A program made the translations under genes and the position numbers. Source: Eleginops maclovinus (lineage: Eukaryota; Chordata; Actinopteri; Perciformes; Eleginopidae). From it: a stretch of DNA of 64,000 bases. This document shows positions 46,677 through 61,956 of this stretch, piece after piece (position 1 is the stretch's first letter; every line of letters starts with the position of its first letter). The stretch covers positions 18,018,028-18,082,027 of the forward strand of contig NC_086356.1 of assembly GCF_036324505.1 (NCBI RefSeq). Direction: 5' to 3'. Below the pieces are notes generated by a model that made no database searches, had not been told where the DNA came from, and saw nothing but the letters and a program-made list of their open reading frames with translations.

Positions 46677-48057
46677 CAGTTAGGTCCATATATACAGTAT
46701 TTGGACACTGACACAAGTTTAGTTTTTGTACCTGTTTACTGAAACATAATTCCAATTATAGTTATATAATGGACAAGGACATAAAGTCCAGACTCTCAGC
46801 TTTCATTTGAGGGTATCCACATTCAAATTGGATGAAGTGTTGAGGAGTTTCAGCTCCTTAACATGTGCCACCCTCTTTTAAAAGGGACCAAAAGTAATTG
46901 GACAATTGACTCACAGGCTATTTCATGGGCAGGTGTGGGCAATTCCTTCGTTATGTCATTATCAATTAAGCAGATAAAAGCCCTGGAGTTGATTTGAGGT
47001 GTGGCGCTTGCAATTGGAAGATTTTACTGTGAGGACAACATGCGGTCAAAGGAGCTCTCCATGCAGGTGAAACAAGCCATCCTTAAGCGGCGAAAACAGA
47101 AAAAAACCCATCGGAGAAATTGCTACAATAATAGGAGTGGCAAAATCTACAGTTTGGTACATCCTGAGAAAGAAAGCAAGCACTGGTGAACTCACTAACG
47201 CAAGAAGAGCTGGACGTCCTGGACGTGTCATTCTTTGGACAGATGAAACCAAGATCAACCTCTACCAGAATGATGGCAAGAAAAAAGTATGGAGAAGGCG
47301 TGGTACAGCTCATGATCCAAAGCATGCCACATCATCTGTAAAACACGGCGGAGGCAGTGTGATGGCTTGGGCATGCATGGCTGCCAGTGGCACCAGGTCA
47401 CTAGTGTTTATTGATGATGTGACACCAAACAGAAGCAGCCGGATGAAATCTGAGGTGTTCAGAGACATACTGTCTGCTCAAATCCAGCCAAATTGATTGG
47501 GCGACGTTTCATAAGACAGATGGACAATGACCCAAAACATACAGCCAAAGCAACCTAGGAGTTTATGAAAGCAAAGAAGTGGAATATTCTTGAATGGCCA
47601 AGTCATCTGATCTCAACCCAATCGAGGATGCATTTCACTTCTTAAAGACTAAACTTCAGACCGAAAGGCCCACAAACAAACAGCAACTGAAAACTGCTGC
47701 AGTAAAGGCCTGACAGAGCATTAAAAAGGAGGAAACCCAGCATCTGATGATGTCCATGAGATAAAGACTTCAGGCAGTCATTGCCAGCAAAGGGTTTTCA
47801 ACCAAGTATTAGAAATTAACATTTTATTTTCAGTTATTTAATTTGTCCAATTACTTTTGAGCCACTGAAATGAAGGGATTGTGTTTAAAATGCTTTAGTT
47901 CCTCACATTTTTATGCAATCTTTTTGTTCAACCCACTGAATTAAAGCTGAAAGTCTACACTGCATCTGAATTGTTTCATTTAAAATTCATTGTGGTAATG
48001 TACAGAACCAAAATTAGAAAAACTTTGTCTCTGTCCAAATACTTATGGACCTAACTG
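46677..48057 (+). mobile_element. internally deleted Tc1/mariner-like transposon with intact ends
   Basis: The 1381-bp element begins CAGTTAGGTCCATA and ends TATGGACCTAACTG, flanked by TA on both sides (46675-46676 and 48058-48059). Both ends also carry an inward TATTTGGACA / TGTCCAAATA. The transposase remnant reads MRSKELSMQVKQAILKRR, a frameshift, STVWYILRKKASTGELTNAR, then RAGRPGR joined directly to ILWTDETKINLYQN. This junction skips roughly 85 residues of the second helix-turn-helix and linker. Further on are KHGGGSVMAWACMA, MDNDPKHTAKAT followed by a stop, and a frameshifted NPIE-like block. All three catalytic acidic positions are visible, but no functional protein is possible. Confidence 0.88.
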
Positions 48058-48059
48058 TA
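48058..48059. repeat. TA target duplication, right side of the Tc1-like element
   Basis: TA immediately outside the terminal inverted repeat; matches 46675-46676. Confidence 0.75.
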
Positions 48060-50329
<2,270 letters not shown>

Positions 50330-50975
50330 AGAGTCTCAGGATGCAGGAGGAGGCAGATCATTTCTGGTACGAGGACCAGAGGACTCCTTATTTGCAGATG
50401 ATGCGTTTCTTCTGGCCTCATTGACCCATGACCTCCAGGAAAAGTTTGTGAGGTGTTAGGAGTGAGGGTCAGCAGCAATGATACTCCAAACTAAACGTCT
50501 CACTCTTGATTGGGAGTATGTTGTTGCCCTCAGGAGTTCAAAAGCCTTGGTTACGGCTAACAAGGATGAGATGGGGCATGAGACCGACAGGTTGATTGGT
50601 GTACTTCCATTGGAAATGCACCAGAATGTTGTGGTGAGGGGTGATCCTGAAGAAAAATCTGAAGGTACAACTTCTTGTTTTACTTTCGTAGTGACCTTTT
50701 GGTGGTGCGCATTAGAGATAAGGTAGAGAAGCCAGACCTCTAAGGGGAGAGAAGGAACGCTCCTCTTCTTCATTGAACTCAATTATCTACTGGATGCCTT
50801 TCTTTAGAGGTTTTCCACGCATGTCCAATTGCAATTACACCCGGGCATCTGGCTTGAGGATATCTTGGTTTCCCTCAGGAGGAACTGGAGAATGTAGCTA
50901 GCTAGTAGAACATCTTCCTGTTTAGCCTGTTAAAGAAGACTTTGATAAAGTGGATGAATGGAATCAAACATGCAA
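50330..50975 (+). mobile_element. old Rex3/RTE-like LINE fragment
   Basis: One frame near 50390-50455 reads SLFADDAFLLASLTHDLQEK, the reverse transcriptase FADD block. It is followed in other frames by CEV.GVRVSS, EFKSLG and HETDRLIGV, matching the ordered blocks of RTE-type enzymes. The 3' part (RPRGRPRT-like region, then GTGGATGAATGG near 50950-50963) resembles the end of the element at 35643. Many frameshifts make it much older than that copy. Confidence 0.62.
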
Positions 50976-53900
50976 TAAGAAACAGGAAAGACGTTATTTC
51001 TTCTGATGCAGTAGCTACAAAAGAGCAGGATGTACCCATGCAAGACACATTCCATTTTGAATGGGTACTGATGGAGGCATTGATAGACACACCAATGTGG
51101 TTCGACTAATTGGCAAGCTTGCTATGTTGTTATGCTCCTTTTCTCACCTTTGGATAAAAGCTTCTTCTTCTCTGGCATTTGTCTGAAGCCTTGAGGGGAA
51201 CAGGAATCACAAACTGAAATAGATTTCCGAGGTGGTTGTGGTAAAGTGGTTGCACCTTTGGAAGCACCCTACACACTTATCACAGAGGTGTCACAGACAG
51301 ATGATAACTAACACTGTAAGAATACCTGAGGGTGGATTGTTCCTTAAAAACCTAATTCATCCTGATCCCTGCCTATGTGCCATTAAAGATGCATCACCCA
51401 AGTTATTTGATCCAGCTGAGATTTGATGATGAAACCTTTGTTGTACTTCTAGCAGCGTGTGCTTGGCATTCCCTGATCCAGCTGTCATTTTATTTAATGG
51501 TTTATGACACCTTGCACAGACAAAAGTAATGTGGAGTCAGCCCTGAAACAGAATCTGTTTGACTTAATCAGGGGGGTCAGAGACATTTTTGAGTTCTAAC
51601 ACTCAATTTAGGCTAAAGAGAGGGGGTCTTTACGTTTGATTATTTGTCCCATTGTAAGAAATATATTGAGTTTGATGGATTCACTCTTTTGGATGGAGAC
51701 ACTGGGAGATAAGTAGTGAAGATGATTGGGAGTAAGAAGGATGACAGATGTAGGGCACTTCAGGGGATGAGTGTGAGTGTGTGTGTATATGAAGTCTGGG
51801 CCTGTGCTGGTACCAGGGGAGTCGCCTGGTGACAGCAGTGAGCAGTGTCAACTTAATGGCATTATATTAATTATTCTCCACATCACTCAGTCAGTCTGGC
51901 TCTGGACAGAGAGTAACTTCATTTATACCACACATTCCAGCACTTATTCACAAGATATTGCAAACATAGACAAAGTGCAAAAGAAAACATTATTTAAATA
52001 AAGCATTTAAGCCCTTAAGAATACAAAATAAAAACAGGTATAAATGACAAGATTAAAATATACAGTGTAATGTAGTCCAATCCAATACATGGAGGAAAAG
52101 AACAGAGACTGCAAGTTGATGTATTTTTAAAAATATAGTAGTTTTGTTTTTTACCAAGCCCATGAGTGTTGGTTTGCCATTCAAAAAAAAAATGTATTCT
52201 GCTATTACAATGTGAGTAGGCTATAGACAATTTATGAATAAAAAAATGTGTAGAAGCAGGAGGGCAGAAAGCGTAGCTCATACAGCAAGTAGCTCTCCCG
52301 TTAGTCAACCAGTTGCAGGATAAAGACAAATAGATAAATCAATAATTAAATACAAACACAAATAAACAAAATTCTACATACACATACATGTACACATATA
52401 CATACATCCAGTTTCCAGGGTGAAAAGAAAATAATAAAAAGATAAAAAATACATTCCTACAAGTCCATGTTCAGATAAAACAGTATAATTTCTCATCCTA
52501 TTTTTGTATAAACTATGATAAATAAGATAATTGTGATAATAGCCATCATAATTACAATTACTATGATCATCATTACCATTATCATCATCGTCATATATCC
52601 ATATCTTTTTTAACGTAAACAAAAAGCACAATGACCAAAAGAACCAACAAAATAAAACAAACAGTATTTTTGGTTAATTTTGAGTAGTCTGCAAACTAAA
52701 TATTTCTGAATCTTGATTTTTATTAAGCTATAGTTCTTTTTAAGGAATTTATAACATACTGCATCATGAAAAGCACAGATAGTGTTAATAATGGCCAGGT
52801 TGCACCAGATTTTTAGATTAAATGTATAATATTTTGTAATACAATCTACTCAATTTCAATGTTATAAGCATACAGATGGGGATGACACATGATACAATCC
52901 AAAACCAAACGTGTTAGCTTTGCCAAGCATAATCAAATATGTATGTAAAGATAGAGGTGCTCAATTAACTGAACACTTTCTGTATAATATATTAAGTTAA
53001 TAATAGTTCACTGGTTTAAGAAAAAGGAAAAAGGAATGAAGACGAAAATAAATTGTTCACAAGGTTGCAGTCATCTTTTTTTGGAGCGAAAATTCATTCC
53101 AAAAAAAGGATGTTAAATTGCTGCGAGCGATATAACCTCATTCTAATTAAACGCTTCTCATAGGATTGGTTAGAGATCTGTCTTGCTTAGCAGGCTGCAA
53201 AAATAGTTTCCTGCAGGCCAGAGATGCCTCCCTGGTTTGTATCTCCTTGGCATCGCTGTCTGCACTTGAAGTTTAATCAGAGGAAGCTTTTTGACCTGCT
53301 GGAAAGGTGTTGATGTTGAAATGACAGTGATGAATTACCTCCGTGTGCTGTGACCTCAGGTGGTACATTTGCACGTCCGTAATTTAATATTCCCTTTTTT
53401 GAAATGATATCTTTTTTGGCAGGCTGCAGCAAAGGTGGGTGATTCCGGGTGAATCTAATCAATACAAAATCAAGTTTGGGCGGCCAGGTTCCCTGTTGTT
53501 CAAAAAAAAAAAAAACGGTATTAAAAGTCATAACAAGAGCTCAGGGACAACAAACAAGAACAATATAAAAAGGGCAAACTTCACATACACATCCAGTGGC
53601 AAACTCTGCATTATCGAAACATGATTACAAATCACTTAAATAGCCATTTGAATGACACACACTGAAGTATCACAGGCAGTGAGAGTGGTCAAGGACAGTC
53701 CAAGGAGCCAACCAGTGGCTATTTTAGTGGCTATTAAGGTCAGTGTCTCTGCAGAGAGCTGCAGAAAAGGGCCTTGGACTCCTGTTTGTAGGACATAAAA
53801 CTAAATATGTCACGTTATAATACGTATATAAAGCCAGCGTTTGTCATCAGTATGCAGAGGTATGCATGTGCAAGCCTTTCTATGCTAATTCATGCATATG

Positions 53901-56900
53901 TTTTAGAGGCTGAATTTGCATCGGCAAATGACCGAGTCTAGAATCTATTTTGCCATTTCGCGAATGATTTAATAGCAAATAAAAGCACAGGAGAGGACGG
54001 TGGGACCCTGCTGCCGATAGCTTTGCAGCATCATGAAATATTCAGCTGAGTTGCCTTGAAATGATTTTATCACCTGATTCTGTTAGACATATGCTGAACG
54101 AGAGCTGAGAGATGTGGTCTCCCACCGGAGGAAATAAATAACTGGTGACTGAATCAAACTGACATATATTCATAATAATATATTCTGTCATATTGTGAAA
54201 AAAAGGGCTAACAAATGTCCTGTAAAAAATGCTATTTTGACCTGAATCTATTGCACAACAGCATCTTAATAGACTGTGCAGACTCAAAACTAAGACCATG
54301 TGCACAGTTCGTTTCTTAAAATAATGGCTATTTGATATTCTGCTTAAACTAAGTAAATATAGCCATTATTGAATACTGATTGGTGCAATACGTTGCAGAT
54401 CATTATACACAGTTAAGATTTAAAATAATACACACATACAAGTAGTCCAAAATGTTTCTATTGTGTCTCCAAATTTTGGCAGAATCCTTGAGCTGCCACA
54501 CATCACCGTTGACATTCCATGATAAACAACTTTGCAAGGTTGAAACTGTCCAGGTGGGCTTTCCACCTCTCCCAAGTCCATTAAAGGGGCATCAAACGGT
54601 TTCCACTGTTAAACATACTCAAGTTGTTCCACTGTCAATCACTTCAGTTGGGTATATATTCTTCAGGATTAACTAGTCTAAACGTAAGTAAAACAATCTT
54701 TGTCTGAAAAAAATACTGCATAAAGAGCCTTTTGAAAACAGCCTGTTAGCATTAGCAGCAGACATGATGCTAACAGTGTTTCTCATTTGACTAGGAAGAA
54801 ATTACATTTAATAAGAAAAGTAATAATTGGTTTGTCGTACTACAACTTGTGGTGCCCACTAGCAAGAGTGACAATGTTTAATCAACTAAAGACCTCATTG
54901 CGAACATCCTTAGCAACTGCAAGTTATTTATTTTTTTGTGTTGCTTTCCGGTAAGCAGTGATTTAAACAATGATTAAAAGATCGCTCAGGTTTCTGGAAC
55001 CTGACCAAACAAACGTGTCTGTCTGGGGCTTTGTGGGAAAGTGAAGAACGGATAGCTTTTATTCGCTGCTGTTGACAGTGTGGGAGCAATAACGAGTTTG
55101 CAGTCTTGGTCCAGACTATTGAGCCTCTGTGTTATTATTTTATTACCTTCATAAGTATAGACAGAACTCGAGTGCTAACCTTCGCTTCCTTTGTGTGCCA
55201 TAAATGAAGCCTTCATTTTCTAGGGAGGTCGCAACCCAGGTGCAGAGAGAATTGCAAAGCAAAAGCGAGGCTTATAGGGAACCAATCTAAATCTCTAAAG
55301 CCTTTACATTGTGCAATCACCATTTACTTTATAATAAGTTAAAGCAAATAACTGCCCATGTCTTTTCCCTCCTGGCTTCAACAACTTATTCATCAGCAAA
55401 GATGTGTAAGGAGAGGAGACGGTGTGGAAGAAACACAACAAAACCCAGAGAAATATCATAACAAATTGTTTTCTTGACAGCTAAAAGAACTTCCCAACTT
55501 TCCTAAAGAATTTCCCAATTGAACGGGAGAGCAAACAATATTGTTTTTGTCTGTTCATTGACCTAGTAAGACCTCTTCAGTATATGACTTTTTTCTTTTT
55601 GTCTCCAAATGTCAAACCATAAAAAGACCTCCATCTCCTCTTGCCACTCCACAAGCAAACCTCTGTGATCACGGGGGACTGCAACTCAATATCACGATTC
55701 AAGTTCATATCCTTCAAAGTTATATCAGCAGGCATGTATTGTCTCAGCTTCTGCACAGATAAATGAAGACGTGCTGTGTTGGTGTAAACGATTTCGCGAG
55801 TTTGCCTGTTGACTTGTAAATGTTTTGTTCTCATGTGGTTTTATTAAAAAGAGGCAATTTAAAGATCCTGAAGAGTTTTCTCACTTTTCTTGCTTTAAGC
55901 AATCGGGTTCAACGTGAACTGGTGAAGTCTTTCGGCCAAAGTTTCAACATTTTCAAGAGAATGTTTGACCTTGGGTGCCTTTTTTCCCTCACTGGTTTAA
56001 AGAATCAACCCTTCTAGTGTTGTAAAACCGTCAATTAGCGGAGTTTTGACGCCTTATTTGTGGTGTTTTGGTTGTCATCATCAACCAGCGGTGACAAAAG
56101 AGGGTCCAGGCAAATACAACTAACCACTAAAAGATGTGTTTTCAGACTACCAAAATTGTAAAATTAGCTCTCACCTAACATTAGGATTATTTACAAAATG
56201 AAGAAAATATTGAAGACTTGAAACTAACGATTGAGACTAAAAACTCCGTTGTAAAATGTCATCTGAATTCAAATGAGAACTAGGGTCCTTTACTCCCTTT
56301 GTTTGCAACCAAAATAATAGCCCCCTGCTGGACATTAGAGATCGTCATTAGTCAATCCCACGATAGCTTCCCCCTTTAGACACGGCAGTTGGAGGTAATG
56401 TCATATATTTCTGTGCACCAAACCATTTACAATATTCAAACAACATGTGATTGCCATTGTTGGGTTTGGCTTATGTTGTCAGTGCTTGCAATCAAGTTTT
56501 CCAATTGTAAACCCTTGATAAATAACTGAAAATATTTTACCCACACAACGATTGTGATTTAAAAATAAATGTGTTAATACACTGATGCACTTTATCACGC
56601 ATTCAGAAGGCAATGTTTTAGTTTTAAGGCAAAGTTTACCAAGAATTGCAACAGATTGCACACACTAGTGAGTGCAGAAGTGCATAAGGACGAACAATAA
56701 TTTAAATACAGAAACCATCGCCAGGAGACAAGTCCTTTAAATGCATCATTTACCCCCTTCTTGTTTGTCTCTTTTGAATGGCATAAAGGGGGGGGAACGC
56801 TGGGCTCACACTGTGCCTAGGGGAAGTAATTAACGCAGTTAATATGGGCCCGTCCTTGGCTGCTGCTTGAGTCCTTTACCACACAGGTCTGTTTGACCCC

Positions 56901-58649
56901 GCCTCTCTACAGGGGACCACCAAAGCGTGGAGGAGAGGACCGCAGCTTCAAAGCGGATACTCCGGCATCCTGAAAATAGAACAGAGCTACTGTATGTGAG
57001 TGAAGGGGGGGAGGAAAGTGCAGGACCATATGCTCTTCCTTCTGGCCGTGAAACAAGATGGTCTAATTAAATCAAGTGCTAAGTTTTACATGAGCGGGAC
57101 AAAGCTTCTCCCGCTGAGAGGAGGTTCAAAGTCCTATTGTTATATTCCTTCTTGGCACATAATTCATCTATTCAATGCCAAGAATTTTTCTTCAAAGCGG
57201 TCTTGCAAGTTCAGATTTCATCCACACTGGGTTCTGTATGTTAATGTGGTAAATCTTAATTCTGAAATTCTTCTGTGGAAATGATGTAACAACAATAGTT
57301 TGTAATACCCTCATGACAATAGCTCGGAGAAAGAAGAAAACAGCACGAAGAGACTAATTCATTCCCTGTATGCTAATTATATCTGCTGACACTTATTTGA
57401 ATATTATTCTAAATATGAACCAAACTCATGTGTTATTTACCTGCATTCCTGCAGGAAAACATCACCGGCTGTGAGTGATGTACAGTATTTACACATCAAA
57501 CATTTCCCTGGCTTCCCCATCACCGCTTTCCTTTTCTCATCTAGTTTTCCTTTCATTCCTCTCCCTTCTGCTCTTCTGTCTCGTAACAACTCCTCCCAAA
57601 ATAAATTATCTTATGATCTTTTTCTTATTAATCTTTTTAATCACATTAAAAATCAGACATCAGTGTTTAATTCATTACATCTGTTATACACCGCTTGAAA
57701 TTGAATGAATGCAAGCTTGTGGAATTACTGAACAGATACAGCTGCGGTTGATAAACGTAATTAATATTTAAGCTGATATTAAACACTTTACTTTTAATGC
57801 ATTTCCAAAATCAAAAAGTCAGAAGCCTGTCGACTGAAGCCTCTGCACTCCCACGCAGTGGTTTTACCTCAGCTAATCAGACCTCTGCGTGGGCGGGCTC
57901 AGGCAGCCCTGACTGACACCTGCCCAGCTCCCGGTAATGCCACCTTTTTACGATTTCAATGACGGTAAGATGTATTTGGTTTTAAGTGCTTGAGGTTGGA
58001 ATCTTTACCAAGCAGGGATTCACCCGATGTAAAATGTGTTTAATCAGCTTGAAACATTTGTGGTAACCAGCAGGGGCTTTTGCAAAGTTCACTTTTGAAG
58101 AAATGCTCATAAGAAAGTCTCCTGTTAGTCTTGTGATCTAAGAAGCAATTTTCCTGTAGCTAGTAGCCTACTTTCCTACAAGTATGCTTTCCATCTCTGA
58201 GTGCACTTCTAGGATATTTTCTTGGATTATTTCGTGTTGATCACAGTGTTTGTGTGATTTTTATTTCTGGTCATATTTAAATATGGCTTTCCAGTCAATT
58301 GTGTCTTTTTTTTTTTCAAACGGTGCTAGTAATTTGATAGCAGGAAACACAGAGCATGTTGTCTCTTGTGTTACATTCATGAAGTGGTGTGAGGTTGTGG
58401 CAGATTTCTTCCTCTCTTTGTAACTTCTGCATCATCTAATTGGATGAGCTATGACTGAGGGCCAGCAGCTGCGAGCTGTGGGTGGAGTCCTTCATTACAG
58501 CACACTCAACATGGCTTCAGGCTGAAATGTTTATTGCTTATTTAATTGAATCTTTTCTAATAAAAAAAATAATAATGTTAAAGGTCTTAAATTCATTTTA
58601 ATAGTGCAGATTTGTGTTTTTAGTGTGTGTGGTTAGATTCATATGACTG
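50976..58649. other. long intergenic interval without recognised genes
   Basis: Almost 7.7 kb with no convincing exon, transposase or reverse transcriptase. Low-complexity TA/CA runs lie near 52370-52410 and an imperfect ATC run near 52560-52600. A GC-richer patch at about 57840-57950 holds an EGR-type site. A gene desert with possible distal regulatory sequence is the simplest reading. Confidence 0.6.
57887..57895 (+). promoter_or_regulatory. candidate EGR/ZIF268-type site
   Basis: GCGTGGGCG, an exact match to the EGR consensus, in a GC-richer patch. An inverted 9-mer pair, CCCACGCAG (57850-57858) and CTGCGTGGG (57885-57893), surrounds 26 bp. The nearest recognised gene start (olfm1 exon 1A) is about 32 kb away. 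Confidence 0.25.
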
Positions 58650-60475
58650 AATATAGCAGACACAAGGTGATGAAGATGTCAACTCATTTGCTATCAGGAA
58701 AGTTAACCAATCAGTGGCCCTGAAAGCTATTAATGACTTAAACACCACTGTCTCTAAGGATGTATATAACCTAGATACTGTATTCCTAAAAAAAAATACA
58801 GTAGCATTGTGGTTCCACCCCTTACCCATCTTATTAATGTTTCCATCAAGACTGGTCAATTCCCAGATGGATGGAAACATGCCTTGGTGATGCTTATTTT
58901 AAAATCTGGGGATGCTGAAGAGATTAGCAACTACGGACCAATAAGTCTTCTGGTCCTGTCTAAAGTGTTGGAGAAGGTTGTCTCAGAACAACTGCTACAT
59001 TACTTGGAGACAAACCATTATTTGCACCCTCTACAGTTCGGTTTCAGACACAACTATTTTTACAGAGTCAGCGACTTGTCTACTATTAGAAAACATTAAA
59101 CAGTCACTTGATAAAGGAAATGTAGTGGGCGCAGTGTTCCTGGATTTAAAAAAGGCATTAGACACCGTAAATCACAACACCTTAAGTTCAAAACTGTCAA
59201 TGTACAATTTCTCTAAACTCTCACTGGCATGGTTTGATTCTTATTTAAAGGGTCGTGAACAGTGTGTTGTGATCAACAATATCAAGTCGGTTTTTAACAA
59301 AATTGTAACTGGAATCCCCCAAGGAACTATCTTGGGTCCTATCCTTTTCAGTTTGTATATTAACAACCTTCCAGTAGTATGCCCTGGTATAGGTCCTCAG
59401 ATGTATGCTGACGACACAGTCGTCCATGTATCTGGCAAAACTTGTGATGCTGTTGCAGATAAGCTAACCAAAAACTTAGAAAAGGTTCCAGCTTGGCTTG
59501 ATGCTCCCGTTTGACACTAAACACTAAGAAAACAAAGTCCTTCTGTTTTTCCATCAAAAAGCTACAGAATCCCTGAACCTCAGAATAAAAGGTGAGCCCA
59601 TTGAACAAGTATCAGATACTGATAGTACTTAGGGATCATTTTAGATTCTCAGTTAAATTTTAAAAGTGATGCAAAAAGATTTGCAAAACGATTAAGGCTA
59701 ACCTTAGCTGTTTTAAGATAATAAGACATTGCTTGACCTCTGACTGTGCCTTTATCTTTCTTAATTGAATGATTTTTTTCACATCTGTCTTATGGTTTGG
59801 CGGCTTGGTCCCAGGCCAACCAGTCTGTAATTAAATCCATAGAGAGTCTTTACAATCGGGCCTTGAAAATCTTGGACAAAAAGCAAATAAGGTGTCATCA
59901 TTGCCACATTTTAAGGAAATACAAGATTTTAACCTTTGCTAATTTGATTGACTTTCATTATGTAAAGCTTGTGTTCAAATGTGTAAATGGACTTGCTCCT
60001 CAGTCTCTCTGCAAATACATCCAGAGATTACAGAGCTGCAGCAGATCCACCAGAGCAGCTTCTAGTGGCAACTCTAAGGTCCCATTCTGCTAAACATCTT
60101 TTGCTCAGACAGCTTTTCTGTGAAAGGAACAAAGTCCTGGAACTTGCTACCTGATCACTTGAAATCTGCTGCTAACTTCACCACTTTTAAGAGAGCTACC
60201 AAATTGTGGTTAATACAACAACAAACATGTACCCATGTCTAGTTTTAATGTTTTTAATGTATGCATTATTGTATCTTGCTGTATTCTGTTCAACTATATT
60301 TTACCTCACTGTTGTAATTTTCTAGTTCCATAAAAGCCCTTCTAGGGATGAGTGTTGCAAACTAGCATTTGCTATAAACACTATGATACTTGCATTGGGT
60401 AGCTGTTTTCAGTCTGTCAATGTATATTGTATCTGTCCCTACCAAATAAACTATAAATAAAAATAAGGGTTGTGA
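58650..60475 (+). mobile_element. 5'-truncated L2-like LINE with reverse transcriptase blocks
   Basis: The first frame (58809-59057) reads VPPLTHLINVSIKTGQFPDG and the SNYGPISLLVLSKVLEKVVS and LQFGFR blocks. A frameshift near 59058 leads to VGAVFLDLKKALDTVNHNTL, KGREQCVVINNIKS, TGIPQGTILGPILFSLYINN and MYADDTVVHVSG (YADD motif at about 59404-59415). Another frameshift near 59510 leads to LTLNTKKTKSF, and the C-terminal part (59797-60093) has ALKILDKKQIR and FKCVNGLAPQSL. The 3' end is an A/T-rich tail near 60445-60475. The order of blocks fits a CR1/L2-group LINE. It is inactive. Confidence 0.82.
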
Positions 60476-60998
60476 GTGCTCTACAGCCACCGTGTGTTAA
60501 ATTACTATCTGCTTCACAACGTCTGTCATCACTTCTGGATGGAAATTAAGATGGACATTTTTCTCTGTGAAGGAATTATAACATAATAAAAATATATAAT
60601 AGACTTGATATATAATTCCTTTTTTACAACAGCAGTTTAAGTGCTACACATTTAATGATAAAGGATGATAGTACACAGCATAAAAACATTTATAAACAAA
60701 AACACCATCTTACAGCACAACTTAAACCCTAAGGAAATGCAGACCTAGCTGGCCTCACAGCGAGGAGATAAAGCGTGCGTCTGTATCTGTCTGTCAGCAT
60801 CTGACATCATATACTATTGGATCCAATATCCTGATGTATTTTGTTCACATTTATGATTGTGTACCCAATACCCTTATGGTTGTGGTAATTATCAGTATTT
60901 CCAAACTGTTTTTTTATTGTTTTTTCAAAAGAAATTGTCTCTAAATTAGGCTAACTGTGGTAGCCCTTTATAAGCTTACAGGAGGACTTGAAGTTATA
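60476..60998. other. intergenic interval, nothing recognised
   Basis: AT-rich sequence between the LINE and the Tc1-like element. Confidence 0.65.
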
Positions 60999-61956
60999 CA
61001 TTTAACTCAAAAAGTAAGGAAATTTGGTAGCCACAACCTTATTTGGAAGTTTGGTAGCTTTTTTCTTGTAACAATACTTCTTGGCAATAATTCTTATACT
61101 GTTGAAAAGCCTGTTTTCTTACCTTTCAAATAATGCCACATTTGTGAGCAACATGCATTTGTGGGAGGAGCAGCAGAGATGAGTATGAAAAATGTGGCAA
61201 TTCTCTTCTGCCAATGCCAAACAGCTTTTTTTTGCTGTTGACTCTTTTGGTGTTGTTTGGTGGACTGGATGATTGAATTCTGATTTAACAAATATATTGG
61301 CAACAATTTATTTATTAACAATTTATAAATTTACCAAGCAGCCTGAGCAGCGTGTGGAAGAACCATACACAGCCACAACAGCCTCTCCTCCTCATGCTGG
61401 TCACCAGCCTGCTCACACACTGCTGTGGGATGGCATCCCATTTTTCAACCAGTATTTGTCCCAAGTCAGCCAGCGTGGTTGTGTTGGTCACTCTGGCACG
61501 GATAGCACGCCCAAACTGATACCACAGGTGTTCAATGAGGTTGAGGTCAGGACTGCAGGCCGGCCATTCCATCCTCTCCACTCCTACTCTATCAGTGCAG
61601 CAATCTGCAAAGAGCTCTCTGCCTCTTCTCCACACTGTGACCCTATGATCCAAGTGCCATAAGCAGAATCTGGACTCATCATGAACATAATGCTCCTCCG
61701 CATGTTGAGGTTCCAGTGCAAGTGGGCCTGAGAGTGAAGGGCAGTCAAGGCAGGCCTCCTGGTGGCCGGACGAGACGGGAGATTGGCTGCTGTAGAGGAG
61801 ATTTGTCACATTTTCAATGGGCGCAACCCACACACTCAACTCTGCTGCTCCTCCCACAAATGAATGTTCCTCACAAATGCCATATTGCCAAGAAGCATTG
61901 TTATATCAAAGAAATGAGCTACCAAACACACATTTCCTTACTTTTTATGTTAAGTT
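60999..61956 (-). mobile_element. Tc1-like transposon with long inverted arms, internally deleted
   Basis: The element is bounded by TA (60997-60998 and 61957-61958). Its ends are inverted repeats sharing AAAAAGTAAGGAAAT, and the arms stay similar inward for about 150 bp. On the minus strand, 61315-61857 encodes HDESRFCLWHLDHRVTVWRR, then RMEWPACSPDLNLIEHLW, TNTTTLADLGQILVEKWDAI and CVSRLVTSMRRRG. These are Tc1-type catalytic and C-terminal blocks. The first acidic residue and the NPIE-type glutamate are present. The region with the second aspartate is deleted between ELFADCCTDR and ERMEWP. It is a different lineage from the 46.7-kb element. Confidence 0.82.
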
